From Rutstroemia sp. NJR-2017a BVV2 (lineage: Eukaryota > Ascomycota > Leotiomycetes > Helotiales > Rutstroemiaceae), in contig NJPS01000012.1 of the NCBI GenBank assembly GCA_002946415.1, positions 620,001-684,000 on the forward strand: a stretch of 64,000 nt of DNA, read 5' to 3'. The notes beneath the pieces were generated by a model that made no database searches, had not been told where the DNA came from, and saw only the letters and a program-made list of their open reading frames with translations. The position numbers and the translations under genes were made by a program. Positions 1-11,400 of the stretch are shown here, in pieces (position 1 is the stretch's first letter; the number at the start of each line of letters is the position of its first letter).

Positions 1-632
1 ATATCCTCTCAATCCCATCATCACCACCACAACCCTCCGTAATCCCTCCGACGAATATTGTTCGCACAATTTCTTCCTTTGTAGGCGGCACCAAAGACAT
101 CATGCTGTCCCTCAGCGCCTGTCTCTGCGCCTCCATGCCTTTCTCCGCACCCAAGCCCAGCTTTCCACCACCAGACATCGGGTCCATAGGTCTTGCACCA
201 CCAGCAGAAACCGGTGTGCTGGGTTTTGTAGGTCCGGTGCCTAATCGGATGACGGGCGCATTGAAATTAATGTTTGGCATATTGACGGGACCTTGAAAAC
301 TTGCGGGCAAGCCGGTTGGTCGAGTGACCTGTGGATTGTTGGCTTGCTGTAAACCTGGAGGAGGAGCAGTACCTGGCGCTGCCATGGCTGGCGGAGGACC
401 TGTTTGCACCTTAGCACGAGCCACGCATCTTATCGAAAGCATTTCTTACCCATTCCTGGAGGTGGTCCCATACCAGGCGGCGCACCGCTCTGGCCTGGAA
501 AGCTTCCGAATCCCGGAGGTCTGCCATAAGGCGATGCTGTATTGACGTTTGTTAGCATATTGAAGACTACAACGCGACGGTACTTCAAGGGTGAACATTG
601 GGATTGCTACCTCCATAGGGATTGTAAGACAT
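1..632 (-). CDS. RBM25/Snu71-like U1 snRNP splicing factor, 5' part (runs off window start)
   Basis: Minus-strand gene whose 3' part lies outside the window. Exons read 632-611, 536-450 and 399-1. The introns are 610-537 (74 nt, branch TGCTAAC) and 449-400 (50 nt, donor GTAAGA). The spliced start MSYNPYGASPYGRPPGFG leads into a Pro/Gly/Met-rich low-complexity N-terminus (repeated PPGMG), then a Lys/Glu segment ending in TIFVGGITEG, the beginning of an RRM RNP2-type strand. A Pro/Gly-rich leader followed by this RRM start resembles fungal RBM25/Snu71-type proteins, which carry a C-terminal PWI domain and act in the U1 snRNP in 5' splice-site selection. The PWI domain itself is outside the window, so the family call rests on the N-terminal half. 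The start is the first ATG compatible with the first intron; without splicing, a stop follows 15 codons in. Its 5' end faces the bS21m gene across 325 bases. Confidence 0.72.
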
Positions 633-957
633 TGCGACTTTTGTTCAATTCTCTTGCAAAATCACAAAAGATGACCTCTCACCAGAAAAATGGCACAAGA
701 AAATAATAATTGTAGAAGTTTTAAGAGAATTGTCGCGATGCAATTCTCATTCTACACTGCGCCTGTTCGCTTTCCAAAATTCGTAGCTCTCCATGCACGG
801 ACCATCAAACTTTGACGGAGATTAGCGCGTCAGTCAAAAAGTTTAAATCTCATATAATCATCGACGACACCTCGAAGTCCACAATATCCAGTTCCCCTCA
901 CGTAAGTTCAACTCGCTCGCAGATTCACGGTTAAGATTCTAACGCAATAAGAGGAAA
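633..957. promoter_or_regulatory. Divergent promoter region, splicing factor / bS21m
   Basis: This 325-base spacer separates two head-to-head housekeeping genes and must hold both promoters and 5' leaders. It is AT-rich. I see no clear TATA box at a useful distance on either side, which is usual for fungal housekeeping promoters. Confidence 0.5.
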
Positions 958-1809
958 ATGGAATTAAGACGAGCCGCAATCGCCGTGATTCGGTCAAGTG
1001 CTTCCATTTCTCCACTTGCCGAGCCTTTGCAATGCAGCAGGCAGAGCATAATACGGGCACAATTGGGTCGAAGATGTATATCTAGTACTTCTCAAAGAAG
1101 CGCATTCAATCCAGAACCTACCACCCGAGCGCCATCATCTGAAAATCCCGAGTCGCGCGATGATGTTCCCGCTTCCCAAGCAAATGCCCCCTCCACCCGC
1201 GCACCCCCCAAAGAAGACACACTTGAAAGTCTCACCTCAACTCTTAATTGGATCAAACCCGGCGGCCGCAGCGCACCCTCACGCTTCAGCTCGCCCTCCG
1301 CACAGGTCGAAAACCGCGAGGCACACGGCGGTCCGAATATGAGCAGATCTACAACCAGCAGCTCGTCGGCCGTCTTGGGGGCCCTCAGCAATGCCACTAG
1401 GCGACCCGAACAGCCCTTGTCCGCTGCTAACATATGGAGCGCAATGAAAACGCCTGCTTCTTCTCCTCGTGCTAGCGCAGGTGCAGAACGTGGTGCGGCT
1501 TTGATGAAGAATGTAGCGTCGGATATGGCGCGCGCTCCCATGCCAGTTCAGCAACCCCTTCGCTTGACGCCGAGTACGGGACGTAGCTTTGATATTGGAC
1601 CGAACATGGACTTGTCCAGGGGCGTACGGATGTTAGAGATTAGTTGTGCACAGAATAAAGTACGTCATGATTTGAATAGGCAGAGGTTCCACGAAAGGCC
1701 TGGGTTGAAGAGGAAGAGATTGGCAAGAGAGAGATGGAGAAAGAAGTTTATGGAGGGTTTCCAGGGAGTTGTTGGAAGGGTAAAGCAGTTGAAGAATCAA
1801 GGATGGTAA
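958..1809 (+). CDS. MRP21: Mitochondrial small-subunit ribosomal protein bS21m (Mrp21)
   Basis: Uninterrupted 283-residue ORF. The N-terminus is rich in Arg, Ser and Ala with almost no acidic residues for the first 50 positions, as in a mitochondrial presequence. A long low-complexity Ser/Pro/Ala segment follows. The conserved part is the last 75 residues, starting at RSFDIGPNMDLSRGVRMLE (about 209-227) and ending in a basic helix (KRKRLARERWRKKF). This is the ribosomal S21 signature with its Arg/Lys-rich helical tail. The protein would bind 15S/16S-type rRNA in the mitochondrial small subunit. Bacterial S21 is only about 70 residues, so the 200-residue N-terminal extension is a fungal feature. 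The start ATG has GAAA immediately upstream and is the first in frame. The gene is head-to-head with the splicing-factor gene. Confidence 0.8.
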   Translation: MELRRAAIAVIRSSASISPLAEPLQCSRQSIIRAQLGRRCISSTSQRSAFNPEPTTRAPSSENPESRDDVPASQANAPSTRAPPKEDTLESLTSTLNWIKPGGRSAPSRFSSPSAQVENREAHGGPNMSRSTTSSSSAVLGALSNATRRPEQPLSAANIWSAMKTPASSPRASAGAERGAALMKNVASDMARAPMPVQQPLRLTPSTGRSFDIGPNMDLSRGVRMLEISCAQNKVRHDLNRQRFHERPGLKRKRLARERWRKKFMEGFQGVVGRVKQLKNQGW

Positions 1810-4800
1810 AGATCGGAGGTTGTTACTGGTTATAGTATTTATAGTATTGTGCAGTTGAGATGCTATAGCATAGGCGTCATGTTAGATTATGATGCAAGAC
1901 GAGATGGTCGATTGTACATTATTCTAGACGATAAACCAAACCGTCCATTAGTAAAATACATAAACGTCAATGAGAAGAATAAAACAGTAATTTGGTCATG
2001 ACTCTTGAGATCCGATCTAGAGGGTACTAAACCCTCTCGTAGCACTAACCATAGCGATACATATCTTTTTCCTACGTAGAGTGTTGCGTCGCGTTGCGCT
2101 GCGCTGTAGCAGTTTGTTGTAATCTTACTATTTTCATGATCGTTTCGTAGTGAGCCTTAGGTACTGATGAAACATAGTAGGCGCAGATACTCACAGAACC
2201 CTCATAACCATAGAAGCCTCCCTGACTATTAACAGCTTCGCCACCAAAATACATACTCTAACTGTCTCGAAACTTGAATGGGAGGAATTCTTGCCTAGAG
2301 TAAGTATGCAGCATTCAAGTGTTCGTCTTGTCGCGAGCCCCTCCAGTGTTTATGGGCTCTAGCGCTCTCCCTTGCCACACGCCTGCTTCATGTTAATTTA
2401 GAACTTGCAACATGAGTTACTTCTCAAACTGTTATACACATGGAAGCGCATTGAGTACATCTACCAAGATACTTGGAATAGTATAGTGTAGCAGGTACTA
2501 GTAGCAGGGAGTCAAGCAATAAGAAGTGAGGCAGGACAAGGAAAGAAAAGACCCGGAAGAGTCTCCTTCAGTGCTCAGCCAACCTCCTGAATCTCCCCAG
2601 TCAAATTGCCACAGATCCCCGAAAATTTACCCACCTGCTCTCCCCTCGCCGCAGTCTACAACACTTGAGCAGCTTCCCAGGGCTAGACTTATGCATCTAT
2701 CATGCTTATACGGCAGTTATGCCACTGCGACATTCCTACCGTACCATACTTGTACAATATGCCCCTCGTTCCCTAACCTCTTTCACTAGCTATCTAGTAC
2801 TAACCTAGCAGGTCGCTCCCTTACCTTCCTTACAGGCGATCAAAATCGCAATCATACCCTGTAATCTCACATGAAGAAGCTCAGCCCGAAAGACTAAAAA
2901 CTACAAACAGAAGCCAAAGGGCAATGCTATCACAATCAGGCCACCTATTCCCATCTACGCATCGGCTCTCCCGACGGATCACAATAAGCCGCAACCCGCC
3001 AGTAGTACTTACTTGCTGTAGTCACCCGTTTATTCCCATCTAATCCTCAAGACAAGAGGATTTTGAGAAAGCCTACTGGCACAAACCAGAAAGACCCTTA
3101 ACTTAGTTCCTTTGTTTCGTTCTACCCGATCCACCTCCTTGCCCCCATCGGAGTCGGAAGGTCAGCTCCGCGACGCATCGTTGACCAATCCTTCACTTCC
3201 CAAGAAATCTACCGTTTAGCTATGATAAGCACTGGAATTTAAGAAACTTATATAAGAAGAGAGGCAAATAAAAGGAAATCATCGTTCTCGTTCTCGTCAT
3301 TGTTCGATCAATGGAATAGCTATCGTATCATTCATTATTCCCATCTCCTATTCCCGCTAACCCAACCAGGCAGCGATAGACAGCCAAGAAGGGTCGTGGG
3401 GACGGGACGTCAGAGAAGAGCAAGCAAAACATGCCACAAAAAAGCCGCGATTGAGCAAATAACACAGTAAAGTACAGCCGTAGTGATTCAAACACCCTTT
3501 GCGAATATACTTATGCAAGGATTAAAAAAAGAACCGATACTACGGGACAGTAAGAACTATGTACGAAGTATGTTTGGACTAGAGACTCCAAGGGTAAGGG
3601 AATCTTTGGGAAATTTTTTCTGCGTTGCTGGAAATAAGGAAATAAGGAATACGATTTGCTAGCTTATTGTTTTGCATGTATGGGATTTGCCTTTACCGTA
3701 AAGGGAAATGCCACAGTTTGTCGGAGCAGCGGAGCAGCGGAGCAGCGGAGGCATCCGTCCGCCAGCTAATCTGATTTGTCTAGAACCGGTTCACAGGAAT
3801 ATATTCGCTTAAGCTCGAGCGTTGCTCGCTCGGTCTAGCTTGCTTGCTGTAGGTCCAGATCTAGATTATTGATGCTATTCTCTCCTTTTCTACTGGTCAT
3901 TGAGCCGGGGGGCTATGGGGTACGTCTTGAAAACTTTTTAACAATAACGTTAGATCTTGAAGAAAATCATATCATATCAGCGGATAGCTCAGTTCCTTTG
4001 AATCTACGGATAGCAAACTCGGGAACACTACTACTAGCTAGACCGAACCTGATCGCTGTTCAAGATATCTATCTCTCTTACAGACTAAGTTACAGTCAGT
4101 CCCTCTACGACTTAGATAGTATTATTGAGAAGAGGTATAGCTCTCTGACTCGGTTTCAGATTGGTTTTCGCAATCGTCTGCTGGTCGGATGAGAGGTCCG
4201 TCTCCGATCCGAGCTACTGATAGAGCTGCTGATTGTTATTCTAACTTGCTGTTGATGAGACAAAACGCGTGGGTACAGTATTAGAGCTTGCGTGCTAGAA
4301 TTACCAGGTAGGAAGCTCTCAAAACAGTTTTCCCTCCCACCAAAAATTCGTTGATAAGTCGTTGATAGATATTTACATACTGGCACTACTAGTGTCCGTA
4401 GCTTTTCCGTCGAAGTATAGCAAGTCGGGGGGGCGGGTCGTTTGTCGATTTGCTATACATCATAATTAGTGGGAGGAGCTCGTCGGCGGGGATGGACTTA
4501 ACTCCGATCTCGAATCGAGCTGGCTCAATCCCTTTGCCACCGACAAACTAATTGCTTGGATTTGCCAATCTTGAAGTGAATTCGAATACATTTTCTCTCT
4601 TTCGCATGGCCCATACGTGAAAGGCAGCTGGTGTAGAATCTGCTTTGTACAAACTGATATGCCCCTGGCTCAACAACATTGAAATAAGCTCTATCTCCGA
4701 CTATTGTGTTGTTTAAAGTGTTGTCCTATGGCTCTTAATGCATGCCGACTCATTATAATTGAGCTTTCGGGTGCGCATAGGTCTCTCCGCTGGTCTACTA

Positions 4801-5653
4801 TAGACGAAGACGGGGAACCATGTCTTCCAAGGAAAAATACAACATTCGGATTCGCACTATAGCTTCTCATGATGACAGTCTCCGTGCTAAATGAGACGGG
4901 TGCATATATCAACCGCGCGGCTCTTCTGGTTCAAGTCTTTGTGTGGTTGATGTACCCAGGGAAACAGCCTGGACCCCTACCTCGTTGCCATAAGGCGTAT
5001 ATTACTTCCAGGTATGCCTCCCTGAAGTTTTCGTAGCCCACATACCATCAGTTGGCCACACTCACCACTCACAAAAACATGGTGTTCTAGGCCTAGAAAC
5101 CTAAAAGTATTCACACACTCTTCGTGGTCAATCTTGATCCGACGAAGGCCCAACCCCCGGTCGTCCTCTGTAGCTTGTGCCGATTGATCGATGCACTCTC
5201 CATGAGAACCCCCTAGCTACTGGATACATGCTCACTCGCCAAGGGAGCACGACCTCAGCGCAGCCCTATTACTTATTCGATACTTTCGCGGTCGACCGAT
5301 CCCCCGTCATATGATATCTGAGGAATGTAATTCCCATTTCTTTATGTTTGCCATTACGCTTCCTTCGAGTCCGTGGCAAAAAGCAATACAGTTCGACGTA
5401 TAACTTCTGGAAAAGCTCTCTGGAAGTGTGACGACACATTCGTATCGGCTCAGTGTGCCTTAAGCTGCTTCATTTAGGGTGCTGAACTGCACCATTGGCC
5501 GCTTTTGCCTCAGAGCTAACGACGCATTGCTTCAACCACATATATTAAACACAACATCGAATAAACATGAATGTTTGCTCGCATAGATCTGCTTCTGTGG
5601 GATAGAGAACGATTCATCCGTACCTCAACCAATAACACATCGTCTCACTGACA
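1810..5653. other. 3.8-kb intergenic region, no gene recognised
   Basis: Six-frame reading gives only short, compositionally random ORFs. The longest (3869-4192, 107 codons) has no recognisable domain and no good start context. The stretch holds an 8-bp tandem repeat at 3722-3749 and otherwise unremarkable AT-rich DNA. The last several hundred bases are presumably promoter and leader of the transcription factor gene that starts at 5654. Confidence 0.6.
3722..3749. repeat. Tandem repeat, 8-bp unit CGGAGCAG x3.5
   Basis: Three exact copies of CGGAGCAG (3722-3729, 3730-3737, 3738-3745) plus a half copy. It is a short simple-sequence repeat in intergenic DNA. Confidence 0.9.
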
Positions 5654-7903
5654 ATGCCGTTACGAACCCTCCGTCCATCTAATCGACAAGGGGATGGAGA
5701 CTCAGCAACCGGTGGTACTAATCAATTAACCAACCCTGAAACGGTGAAACCTGAGCAACAAGCTCAAAGGAATAAGGTACGCACCACAACACCAGGTGCA
5801 AAACGAAGAAGAAAGCCAGAACATGTTGTGCAAAATGCATGTACCAACTGCAGAGGGGCGCGAGCGAAAGTGAGTAAATCTTCTGATTATTGTGCGTACG
5901 ACTCTGCACTGCATGCCTGTTGATAAAGTAAGGCTTGTCAGCTTCTTAACTAAGTGTATCCAGTGTGATGGTGAAGAACCTTGTGGCCGATGTGTCGACA
6001 GGGCATTGGGAAACTGTGCCTACCAACCTCATACCAAGCATGCAAAGATTCAGATGGTCGAGAGCCTCAGATCTCACCAACACTGGAAACGCGATGCCGA
6101 GTCCATCTTTCACGCTATCGAAACCAACGAAAATATTTCCACAATAATAGAACGACTGCAGAATCACGAATCGATCGAAAGCGTAGCTCAATGGCTACAG
6201 TCAACTAATGATGACTCGGAAGGTCGGTCACCCAGAGCTTCCTCCCACTCTACAATAGATGCTACCGACAACGAGACGAGTGGAGCAGGTCCTTCGGCTT
6301 TTCGATGGTCGACAGTGACGGCAAACGAAGAAATCATGCACCACCTCTTTACATTGTATTTCACCTGGGTCCATCCTGTCCATACGCTCTTCGACGAGGG
6401 GCTCTTCGTAAACCACTACCGGCATGGTTCCGACGTGTTTTGTTCGGCCGTCTTAGTAAATGCGATCTGCGCAATGGCCTGCTATCACCACACGGCAGTT
6501 GATGGCGATACCACTGATTTTGAATTACTGGGCAAGGACTTTAGCGATGCGGTAAGGCAAGAGCTCGACCACGAGGACAACAGCCTTTTGACCGTTCAAG
6601 CCTTTGCAATAATGTTTCTAATAGCTTGCGCAAAGGGAAAGGGGTTGCATGCTTCACAGTATCTGACTATCGCCAATAACTCAATGGCGAATCTGGAAAA
6701 TGTTGGGGACGAAGGGTATGAGAGAGTATGGCGGAATACTGCTAGAGGTCTACATTGTCTTAACATGTAAGTCTCTGCTCAGCAAAGCTATCCGTGTATC
6801 GGCACAGTTGACAATTGTAGTGAGTGGGCACAGATGACCTTTCGTATACCTCCCAGCTTCAACACGACATTCTCCAGCTACTCGATACCGGATGACGAGT
6901 ACGACCAGCAACTCGATGAGAGAGAATGGGCTTTTTACCGTACTCCCAAGGATAATATTGACAGTAATATATCCTGGCACTCGAGCCTTACAGCAACGAA
7001 TAACCGGGAGAAAGCGAAACTTGCCGCTATTGTCAGCGATATCGAGATTCTGTTGTATGATGCGAATGGCCCATTAATATCAGCAGAGGACGTTCTGAAT
7101 ATCTATGGCAGGCTTGTGGCATGGCGCGATGACCTTCCGAGCACCATTGGCAACATTAGCAACAAGCATACCCAGCTGTTGCCACATGCACTTTCGCTCT
7201 TGTAGGATAACCACCAGATAGTATTGCGTTGTGCTTAGCTGACGGAGATTTCAGGATAATGTATCATACTGCTGTGGTGCAACTCCTTCGTCCATTCCTC
7301 GACTTCGAAGGGTTTCCTACGTCACTTGTGGACCGCATTTTGTGGCAGCACGCGCAACAGGGGTTGTTTCTTCTCGAAGAGCACTACCACTCGCTGGATA
7401 TATCCCGATACCAGCCTGTCATGCAGATGTTTGCCATCCTCCATCTGACAGATGTGGTGATGCGATTCTATTCCCAAGTACCTCCTGCGTATGGGAGAGA
7501 TGGACGGTCGACTCTTAAGCTAGCGATAAGTGTTCTGGCAAAGTCCCACTCCGGCTACCCGGTGGCGGGAACATTCTTGGAACTCATATACAAGACAGCA
7601 AAGGACCTGATGGACCCTCTACCGAGTGAGCTTATGGAGGACTTCCATAATGCCCTTCCGAACAAGTCGAGATTTCTGCTAGATGACATTATTGATGCCT
7701 GTACGGCAACGACATACATGCAACCGGTCCGGAGTATTCAAAAGAAATTCACCCCAACAATATCTGCAGAATGGGCTGCGAGATCTCCTTCATTCGGATT
7801 CCATCCTTCATCGCTCGATACTGTTCGCTTACGACAGCCATCTGCTGAAGAAAGAGGCGCGCAAAGTCTTATGCAAATCCGGAACTTGCTCAATATGAAT
7901 TGA
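5654..7903 (+). CDS. Zn2Cys6 transcription factor with fungal-specific (MHR) domain
   Basis: Four exons: 5654-5869, 5964-6766, 6821-7201 and 7255-7903. They sum to 2049 bases, 682 residues, with the frame open throughout. Introns are 94, 54 and 53 nt; donors are GTGAGT, GTAAGT and GTAGGA. The binuclear cluster reads C63-x2-C66-x6-C73-x5-C79-x2-C82-x7-C90, preceded by a basic KRRRK stretch. The first intron falls exactly before the third cysteine. Downstream lies a fungal_trans (middle homology) region, with HLFTLYFTWVHPVHTLFDE and WRNTARGLHCLN-I-EWAQM motifs of the type seen in NirA-like regulators. It is a nuclear sequence-specific activator or repressor; the target pathway cannot be read from the sequence. 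It stands alone, with long gene-poor DNA on both sides and no linked metabolic genes. The start at 5654 is the first in-frame ATG. Confidence 0.9.
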
Positions 7904-7980
7904 TCGTTTCATTTCCCTTGAAGATGTCCTAACTTATGGGAAAGGCAAGGAGGAGTTGCCATTAGTCCAATGATTATTGC

Positions 7981-8068
7981 GTGAAGCTTTTGGCATTCGA
8001 GACAATTTCGCCACCTTATCAAGAGTGAAGTCTTTGGTGCTCGAGTCAATTTCGCCACCTGGACACGT
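7981..8068. repeat. Degenerate 44-bp tandem duplication
   Basis: Units 7981-8024 and 8025-8068 both begin GTGAAG and share the block CAATTTCGCCACCT, with mismatches between. A related GCCACCTCCAAG motif recurs near 8192. Confidence 0.7.
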
Positions 8069-8410
8069 TGACTTCCTAGCCCTGTCATGATATTAAATTT
8101 CCAACTCCCTTGCAGTTATTCAAGGACGTAAATCGAACATACGGGTGGAGATCGATAACTCCTTTGGCGTGTATGTGGTGCAAAGCTGTTTACGCCACCT
8201 CCAAGCGAACACTCGACCGGCCGCATACTCATGCGTATAAACGACTTGCAGAATGACATAAACTGCCGCTGAACGAGACATCTGAGGCCCTGATCGGTCA
8301 TTAAAGACAGTTTCGCGAGACTTGAGAATTAACCATTAATCGGATCTCACGACATGCGAACCATCTTCCGAAGTACGAGCGAAGATCCCGGGCATGGTTG
8401 CCGTCCCAAT

Positions 8411-8464
8411 CTCACCCTCCCCCATTTCCCATCCCCCTCCCCCTCCCCCTCCCGCTCCCCTTCT
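8411..8464. repeat. Pyrimidine microsatellite, (CCCCTC)n-like
   Basis: Almost pure C/T tract made of imperfect CCCCTC and CCCT units. It is simple sequence with no coding meaning. Confidence 0.85.
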
Positions 8465-11400
8465 TATCGATATGGAGCGTGTATCTGGTATGTGACTGTT
8501 GACTGTGTGAACTTCTTGCCTCCCTCCAACGAATAACCCATTTCCTTTGAACATGGAGAAAATCGTGGAATGGGATATAACTGCCTATACAAATGGTATA
8601 CAAACGGTAGATTCTACATCAACCACGTTTCATCTCCTGCGCCAGGTCTGCTACCATGCAACTCCATCTCGACAGCCAACAATTGTTTTGACTCCAAGTC
8701 GGCCAGATATGTCCCCCATAGCCCTTCACGTCTCCTTCTGTTTGACTCATTGCTCGCTGTCGTCGTTCAATCTCAATCTCAACCTCAATGTCGAGGTGCT
8801 GTTCTGTTTTGCTCGAGCTCAACCCCCCTATACATAGCATCGTCACGTAGTTTAGAGACTCTAAAAGGGATGACGTACCTATCATTCAATTCCAATAATT
8901 CCAAATATTGATATTGTTCTCTCCAATACTTCCTTATACAAAGACGTCACGACATTCTTCATCGTCGTCCAATCGTACCACGAGAGAAAGCATTGGGTAG
9001 AATATTTCATGGCTTGCTCAATCATTCCTCGACACGAAAAATATATCTCCCAGATTGACATACGGTCTCTCAACAATTCCGTTGAACTCTGATTCGGTGT
9101 GTTAGGCTCAAGTGGTCGATCATCCGCAGAACAAAGTAATTCATCTACTTCTCGCTATGGAGGTTGCCACTTAACCGACTGACACACCACTAGCTCCACA
9201 ACATCTACTCGTGCACAAATAAATTGACAGATGTCTAACGACCCTCGAAAAACAACAAATCGATCACATTCAAATGATTTCACACCATCTCGAGCACCAT
9301 GTTAAAGAATAAGATTCTGCAGGGCGGGCTTTCGGTCTTTGCTGCGCCAATCTAAACGACAAACTCTGCTCCCATCACTTGAGCTCTCGGAAACTTCGAA
9401 ACAAGTCGCGATGAGTTGAGGTATGGAAGAAAGAACGGACAGACGAGGCGATGTGATGAGATCAAAATTGAGGATTGGAGTCTGGCAGACGATTGAACTA
9501 TCTGGTTTACAGCTTATTTTCCCTAACACTCATCCCAAGCGGCAGAACCAAATCTGCAGTTACACCAGGGGCTATCGACGCGCCTTTGACTACAATTGCG
9601 CAAACGATAGCTGGGTATCCTGCTGCTCTAGGCGGAGAGCCTGCATACCACAATTCTCAAAGCATCGTCCAGTTCAACGCTACGTCCGCAGACAGGAGGC
9701 AGTCAGTCGATCCTGCCAAAACGACCTTCACAGGCGGGAAACCCTTCAAGCCAAGCAATCCATTATGTCAACCAGGTTTTGATACGGGCAAGGACAGGCA
9801 TTCAGAACCTGGTATTATTCACCTCGAGATATTCCCATTCCGGTAGTCATGCCTTCCTTTCTTCTATTGGGCACGTTTATACATGTGAGATGAGTCAGTG
9901 GAAATTTGTTTTTCAGAAGGAACTTGCATTATCCAATATATTGTGGTATCTACATAGTGGGTTGGAAATGCAAATAGCAGGTGAATGATGCTCTCGAACG
10001 GCTGGATATTTGGAGGGATGTCACTCTTAAATACGATTTTCTTTCAGCGATCATCATCTTCTATAGCCCAAAGAATGCCAGGCAAATAGGAGAAACCCCG
10101 TTAGTCCCGTAGTTTTGACAAAGTGCACAGAACTCTGGGAAACGGGCAGGCGGACTCGAGTCAGCTCATGAATAATTTCAGGATCTTTGCGTCGAAAACC
10201 TGTTGGCATGGAGGAGACGACGACTCACAACCTAGAAAAGTTGATTGGATAACCTTGAGTTGACGTTCTCATTGTTCGGTGCTGAGACCGACTCCGCGAT
10301 GAGAATATACAAGGATTGACGTTCGCTCGATCGGAGGTTTGGCCGGCTCCGTTGCACAGTTTGCCACCCTGCACCCGCACTACACCTAACCTGGTGATTC
10401 CATAGTGCATGCATGGACGGTTGTTGGCCCACGACGATCGTATGACAATGCGTTTCTTGTTGGCATACTTGGAAAGGTTGGACGTTGGCCATGTGATTGC
10501 GAATATGGTGCATATCATTGCTCTCGAAGGCTTGCTCATGGCATGTACTATGCTCTGTTTTGTCTCCCGTGATGTCAGGGTCGCTACTTTACATATTTCC
10601 ATCACTTTTTAACTCCTTTGCCTACCAGTTTGTTCTTCTGTTCTCTGAAGTTTACTCTTATAGACGGCTTAATAGCATGTAGCAGATTTGGCCAACTCTA
10701 GTGTTTCACGTGCTTCTAGTGCCTCCTTGCACACAACTATCGAGCTTCTACTCAGACGAACAATCGCAACCGTTCTTATTGTGTCGCGCGTCTTCAAAAG
10801 CTTCTCCTTCTCTCACCGAATGTCCCTTAGCAATATTCGTATGTTAACGAGTTTTGAGCTCGCGCACAATACCTCGCATACAATCTACACCACATCTACT
10901 CTCTGCACGTCTTTCGATTGGCTAATACCGATTGTGAGAGTGGCAGCGCTAGGTCTACTTCCACGATGCACCACCTTTGACAGTATCTGCTTTGTTTCTC
11001 AAGCTCCCCCGGATTCTTGAAGGTCCGTTCTACTCAAAAAGCTGCACTTCGACACGGATATTGCAAGATATAGCTGGATTGGGATGTTTGCGCCATGTGG
11101 CTCTTACATCCAACCTTGTCTCCCCTCACGTTCCCCTTCATGCAAGCCATATGACCTGTACATTGAACGCATAAAGCACGTCTAAACCCACTCTTTGACC
11201 TTACGGTGGTACTGAGAATGTGACCTTAGACTTGATATGGCATCGGTTTTCTGATATAGGACACACTTCGATTCCTCAAATCCACACATCACATTGGTTA
11301 CGGCCGCTGATGTGCTGTCGCCTTTTCAGGGCCCATGTAGCCTCCCCCGTCTCATCACATACCCTTCATCGCGCAAGCTTTCTTGGTTCAATCGTTTTTG

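Noticed and set aside
3869..4192. 107-codon ORF
   Set aside because: Low-complexity AT-rich composition, no domain, no supportive start or splice context, isolated in intergenic DNA.
9475..9846. 123-codon frame with a peptide-like middle
   Set aside because: Begins at a non-ATG codon, no signal or domain is visible, and I found no upstream exon to supply a start.
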